DNA of 7,356 nucleotides from Opitutales bacterium. Lineage in GTDB: Bacteria; Verrucomicrobiota; Verrucomicrobiia; Opitutales; Opitutaceae. The stretch is from assembly GCA_021772595.1 (NCBI GenBank), contig JAJFLS010000789.1:1-7356 (forward strand). The letters are read 5' to 3'. The translations under genes and the position numbers were made by a program. This document shows, in pieces, positions 5,455 through 7,356 of the stretch. Numbering within the stretch: the first letter of the stretch is position 1; each line of letters begins with the position of its first letter. The notes below the pieces were generated by a model, which saw only the letters and a list, made by a program, of their open reading frames with translations, had not been told where the DNA came from and did not search any database.

Positions 5455-6399
5455 ATGACAAATTCTCCCAAGTCAATTCTCATCACCGGTGGAAACGGAA
5501 ACATCGCCCGACTACTCGCGAAACGTCTCGCCGATGACGGTCATTCACTCACCTGTCTCGACATCGTAGCGCCAGACGCAAACGATCAAATCGCGGGCGT
5601 TGACTATCACACGTCAGACATTTGCGACGAGGCATATCTAGAGACGATCCTCGCCATTCGAAAACCGGATATCATTTTCCATCTCGCCTCGCTCCTCTCC
5701 GGCAGTTCCGAAATAGATCGTCCTCGAGCCTTCCGTATCAACGCGCTCGCTACATTTAATCTTTTCGAACTAGCGCTCAAGCACGGCTTGCCGCAAATCG
5801 TATTCCCCGGAACGGGCGCTTCCTACGGTCCAGACGTTCCAGCGACGCTTCCCGAAGATCATCCCCAGTGGCCAGAGAATATATACGGCGTCACCAAGAT
5901 CGCCAACGAGCGCCTCGGCAACTATTACAAAGCCAAACACGGACTGGACTTCCGCTGCCTTCGTCCACCGCTCGTGCTCTCGCCCTTCGCTCCCACAAGC
6001 GCTCTCACCGCGTATGCGTCACACGCCTACGTCGCCGCCCACGAGGGGCGAGCATTCGCGTTTCCGGTTTCTCCGAACATCGGCATGTCGTCGATATTCA
6101 TAGGGGATCTCGTCGAAGGTTTCGTTAAACTCGCGTTCGCAGATAAAGACTCGTTGACGCAACCCGCCTACAATCTCCACGCCCTGTGCCCCACCGCTCA
6201 AGAGATTGCCGATTCCATTTCGAAGTATTATCCTAATTTCAAATACAATTTCAAACCCGACGAAACAGTTGAAAAACTACTTCGAACTGCGCCGAACATT
6301 TTCGAAGACGCCGGCGCCCGTCGCGACTGGGGATGGGATCCGATCAGCGATCTCGATACCTGCAGCGAGAAGATGTTCGAACTGCTAAGCAAAAGGTAG
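5455..6399 (+). CDS. NAD-dependent epimerase/dehydratase, L-threonine 3-dehydrogenase-like SDR
   Basis: This 314-residue protein is an extended short-chain dehydrogenase/reductase. The Rossmann glycine motif TGGNGNIA is at 11-18, and Asp36 after the second strand suggests NAD rather than NADP. FHLAS is at 75-79. The catalytic set is Thr120 (in PGTGASYGP), Tyr144 and Lys148 (YGVTK). The C-terminal block with DAGARRDWGWDPISDLD (285-301) and the FKPDE segment resemble SDR-type L-threonine 3-dehydrogenases, which oxidise threonine to 2-amino-3-ketobutyrate. Many nucleotide-sugar epimerases share this fold, and no neighbouring gene (such as a 2-amino-3-ketobutyrate CoA ligase) confirms the substrate, so the specific reaction is open. 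It is soluble, with no signal peptide. No Shine-Dalgarno is visible; the start sits just before the first beta strand, as expected. Its TAG stop codon lies inside the GGTAG head of a downstream repeat. Confidence 0.88.
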   Translation: MTNSPKSILITGGNGNIARLLAKRLADDGHSLTCLDIVAPDANDQIAGVDYHTSDICDEAYLETILAIRKPDIIFHLASLLSGSSEIDRPRAFRINALATFNLFELALKHGLPQIVFPGTGASYGPDVPATLPEDHPQWPENIYGVTKIANERLGNYYKAKHGLDFRCLRPPLVLSPFAPTSALTAYASHAYVAAHEGRAFAFPVSPNIGMSSIFIGDLVEGFVKLAFADKDSLTQPAYNLHALCPTAQEIADSISKYYPNFKYNFKPDETVEKLLRTAPNIFEDAGARRDWGWDPISDLDTCSEKMFELLSKR

Positions 6400-6569
6400 A
6401 GCTGCTTATCCCTAAGCAGCCGAAAACACAATCCCGACACGCACGCGAAATTGTAGGAGCGGGTTTATCCCGCGAAATTTAAGACGATTTACGAAATATC
6501 GCGGGATAAACCCGCTCCTACCACGATTCAATGCTTCTTCTCGGCTGCTTAGGGATAAGCAACCCTACC
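6395..6569. repeat. outer REPIN-like inverted pair, family A, enclosing another pair
   Basis: The 29-base arms at 6395-6423 and 6541-6569 are inverted copies matching at 27 positions. Both start (heads outward) with GGTAG and contain the hairpin-forming GCTTATCCCTAAGC. The family is the same as at 1265-1343. The left GGTAG overlaps the last bases of the SDR gene, and the right end lies seven bases from the NHL gene's stop codon. A different repeat pair (6453-6521) occupies the middle, so the whole junction could fold into one long nested hairpin. Confidence 0.85.
6453..6521. repeat. inner REPIN-like inverted pair, family B
   Basis: GTAGGAGCGGGTTTATCCCG begins the left arm (6453-6480). Its inverted copy occupies 6494-6521, with 27 of 28 positions matching and 21 of them consecutive from the GTAG end. 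Each arm also folds on itself (GCGGG/CCCGC around TTTAT). The near identity suggests it is younger than the other pairs. It resembles the GTAGGAGCGGG-type REPs familiar from other bacteria such as Pseudomonas. It sits wholly inside the family A pair. Confidence 0.88.
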
Positions 6570-6576
6570 TCTATTC

Positions 6577-7356
6577 TCACCGCCTCAAAACGCGCAGCCG
6601 ATGATTCTCGCTATCACCAATATAAAGCGACCCGTCCGTGTCCAGAAATACGCCATGCGGCCGCGCGAGTCCGCAGTTTAGCGGGTCTCCATCTGGCCCG
6701 TCTTTCTTCTCTCCTGTTCCTACAACGAGTCGCATAAGACCAGTTTTGGCTTCGATCATACGAATCGAATGGCTTTCCGTATCCGCCAGATACGCGTCGC
6801 CATTGGGAGCCAAGGCGATCCCCTTGGGCCCGGAAAGTCGGGCTTCTTTCGCTGGACCGTCGTTGCCCGAAAATCCTTTTTCACCGGTGCCCGCGACATG
6901 ATGCATCAGTCCGGTCTCAAGATCTAACCGAAAGACCTGATTCCCGTTTCTCAAGACCAGCCAGAGATTCCCATTTCGATCAAAATCCAACGAACGCGGG
7001 CCGTTCAGCGAGGCGCCTAAAAAAGCTTCGCCATCTTTTGACGGCTCGCGAGTCCCATCACCTGAGAGCGTTTCGATAACACCCGTTTCCAAATCGACGA
7101 CGCGAACGCGATTGTTTCCAATGTCCGCGACGTATAGCCGACCATTGGGTCCGAATTGGATACTGTGCGGATGATCCAACTCCGCCTTCGTTGCGGGACC
7201 TCCATCACCCGAAAACCCAGGCGTTCCAGTGCCCGCGACTGTAGTGATTATGTTGCGACGAAGATCGACTTTCCGAATCGCGTTGTTGAAACTATCGGCA
7301 ATGTAAAGATCGCCATGCCTGTCAAAACGGATTTCGTGGGGCTTATTCAAAGAAGC
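6577..7356 (-). CDS. NHL-repeat beta-propeller protein, 3' part (5' end outside window)
   Basis: The visible 259 residues hold five NHL repeats of about 45-55 residues. Each has a core like LNKPHEIRFDRHGDLYIADS...AIRKVD followed, in the first, second and fourth, by a V-AGTG-GFSGDGGPA-type loop or a relic of it. The repeat cores start near residues 1, 59, 115, 172 and 229, counting from codon 7350-7348. The third is degenerate: LWLVLRNGNQVF replaces the usual LYVADxxNxRI. Such propellers bind ligands or proteins and are often exported. The frame is open through the window edge, and the TTG at 7350 lies within a repeat, so it is not a credible start. The N-terminus, any signal peptide and the total blade count are therefore unseen. 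The protein ends straight after the last repeat with no C-terminal sorting domain. It converges on the SDR gene. Confidence 0.9.
   Translation of the reverse strand, partial: ASLNKPHEIRFDRHGDLYIADSFNNAIRKVDLRRNIITTVAGTGTPGFSGDGGPATKAELDHPHSIQFGPNGRLYVADIGNNRVRVVDLETGVIETLSGDGTREPSKDGEAFLGASLNGPRSLDFDRNGNLWLVLRNGNQVFRLDLETGLMHHVAGTGEKGFSGNDGPAKEARLSGPKGIALAPNGDAYLADTESHSIRMIEAKTGLMRLVVGTGEKKDGPDGDPLNCGLARPHGVFLDTDGSLYIGDSENHRLRVLRR

Noticed and set aside
7348..7350. TTG as the start codon of the NHL gene
   Set aside because: The frame continues open to the window edge and the codon sits inside an NHL repeat core, so the gene begins outside the window.

Overview
The window looks like ordinary chromosomal DNA from a Gram-negative bacterium of roughly 50% GC. 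The mix of an intact YghX-type hydrolase, a bacterial GH63 glucosidase, an NHL-repeat protein and intergenic spaces packed with short GTAG-headed palindromes would suit the Verrucomicrobiota (Opitutia-like). That placement is an inference from gene content and repeat style; no rRNA or marker gene is present.

Layout: a YghX/dienelactone-hydrolase-like exported enzyme (188-1078, +) converges on a large GH63-type glucosidase (1347-4019, -). Upstream of the glucosidase on the same strand is a small protein resembling the AlkZ-related family (4188-4727, -). A gene-free 727-base stretch (4728-5454) follows, holding several inverted repeats and hairpins. Next comes an extended SDR (NAD-dependent epimerase/dehydratase, closest by eye to SDR-type L-threonine 3-dehydrogenases; 5455-6399, +). 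It converges on the 3' part of an NHL-repeat beta-propeller gene (6577 to the window end, -). The five genes do not form an obvious pathway; only the AlkZ-related/glucosidase pair could share a transcript.

The most striking content lies between the genes. Nearly every intergenic space carries REP/REPIN-like elements: a GTAG (or GGTAG) head followed by an imperfect hairpin, mostly arranged as inverted pairs. At least five different stem sequences are present. One pair is nested inside another pair of a different family (6395-6569), the head of that outer pair supplies the stop codon of the SDR gene, and another pair ends 3 bases from the glucosidase stop codon. A GTAG head next to a palindrome is the mark recognised by REP-associated tyrosine transposases (RAYTs) in other bacteria, so this looks like a genome colonised by several REPIN families. 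No transposase gene lies in the window.
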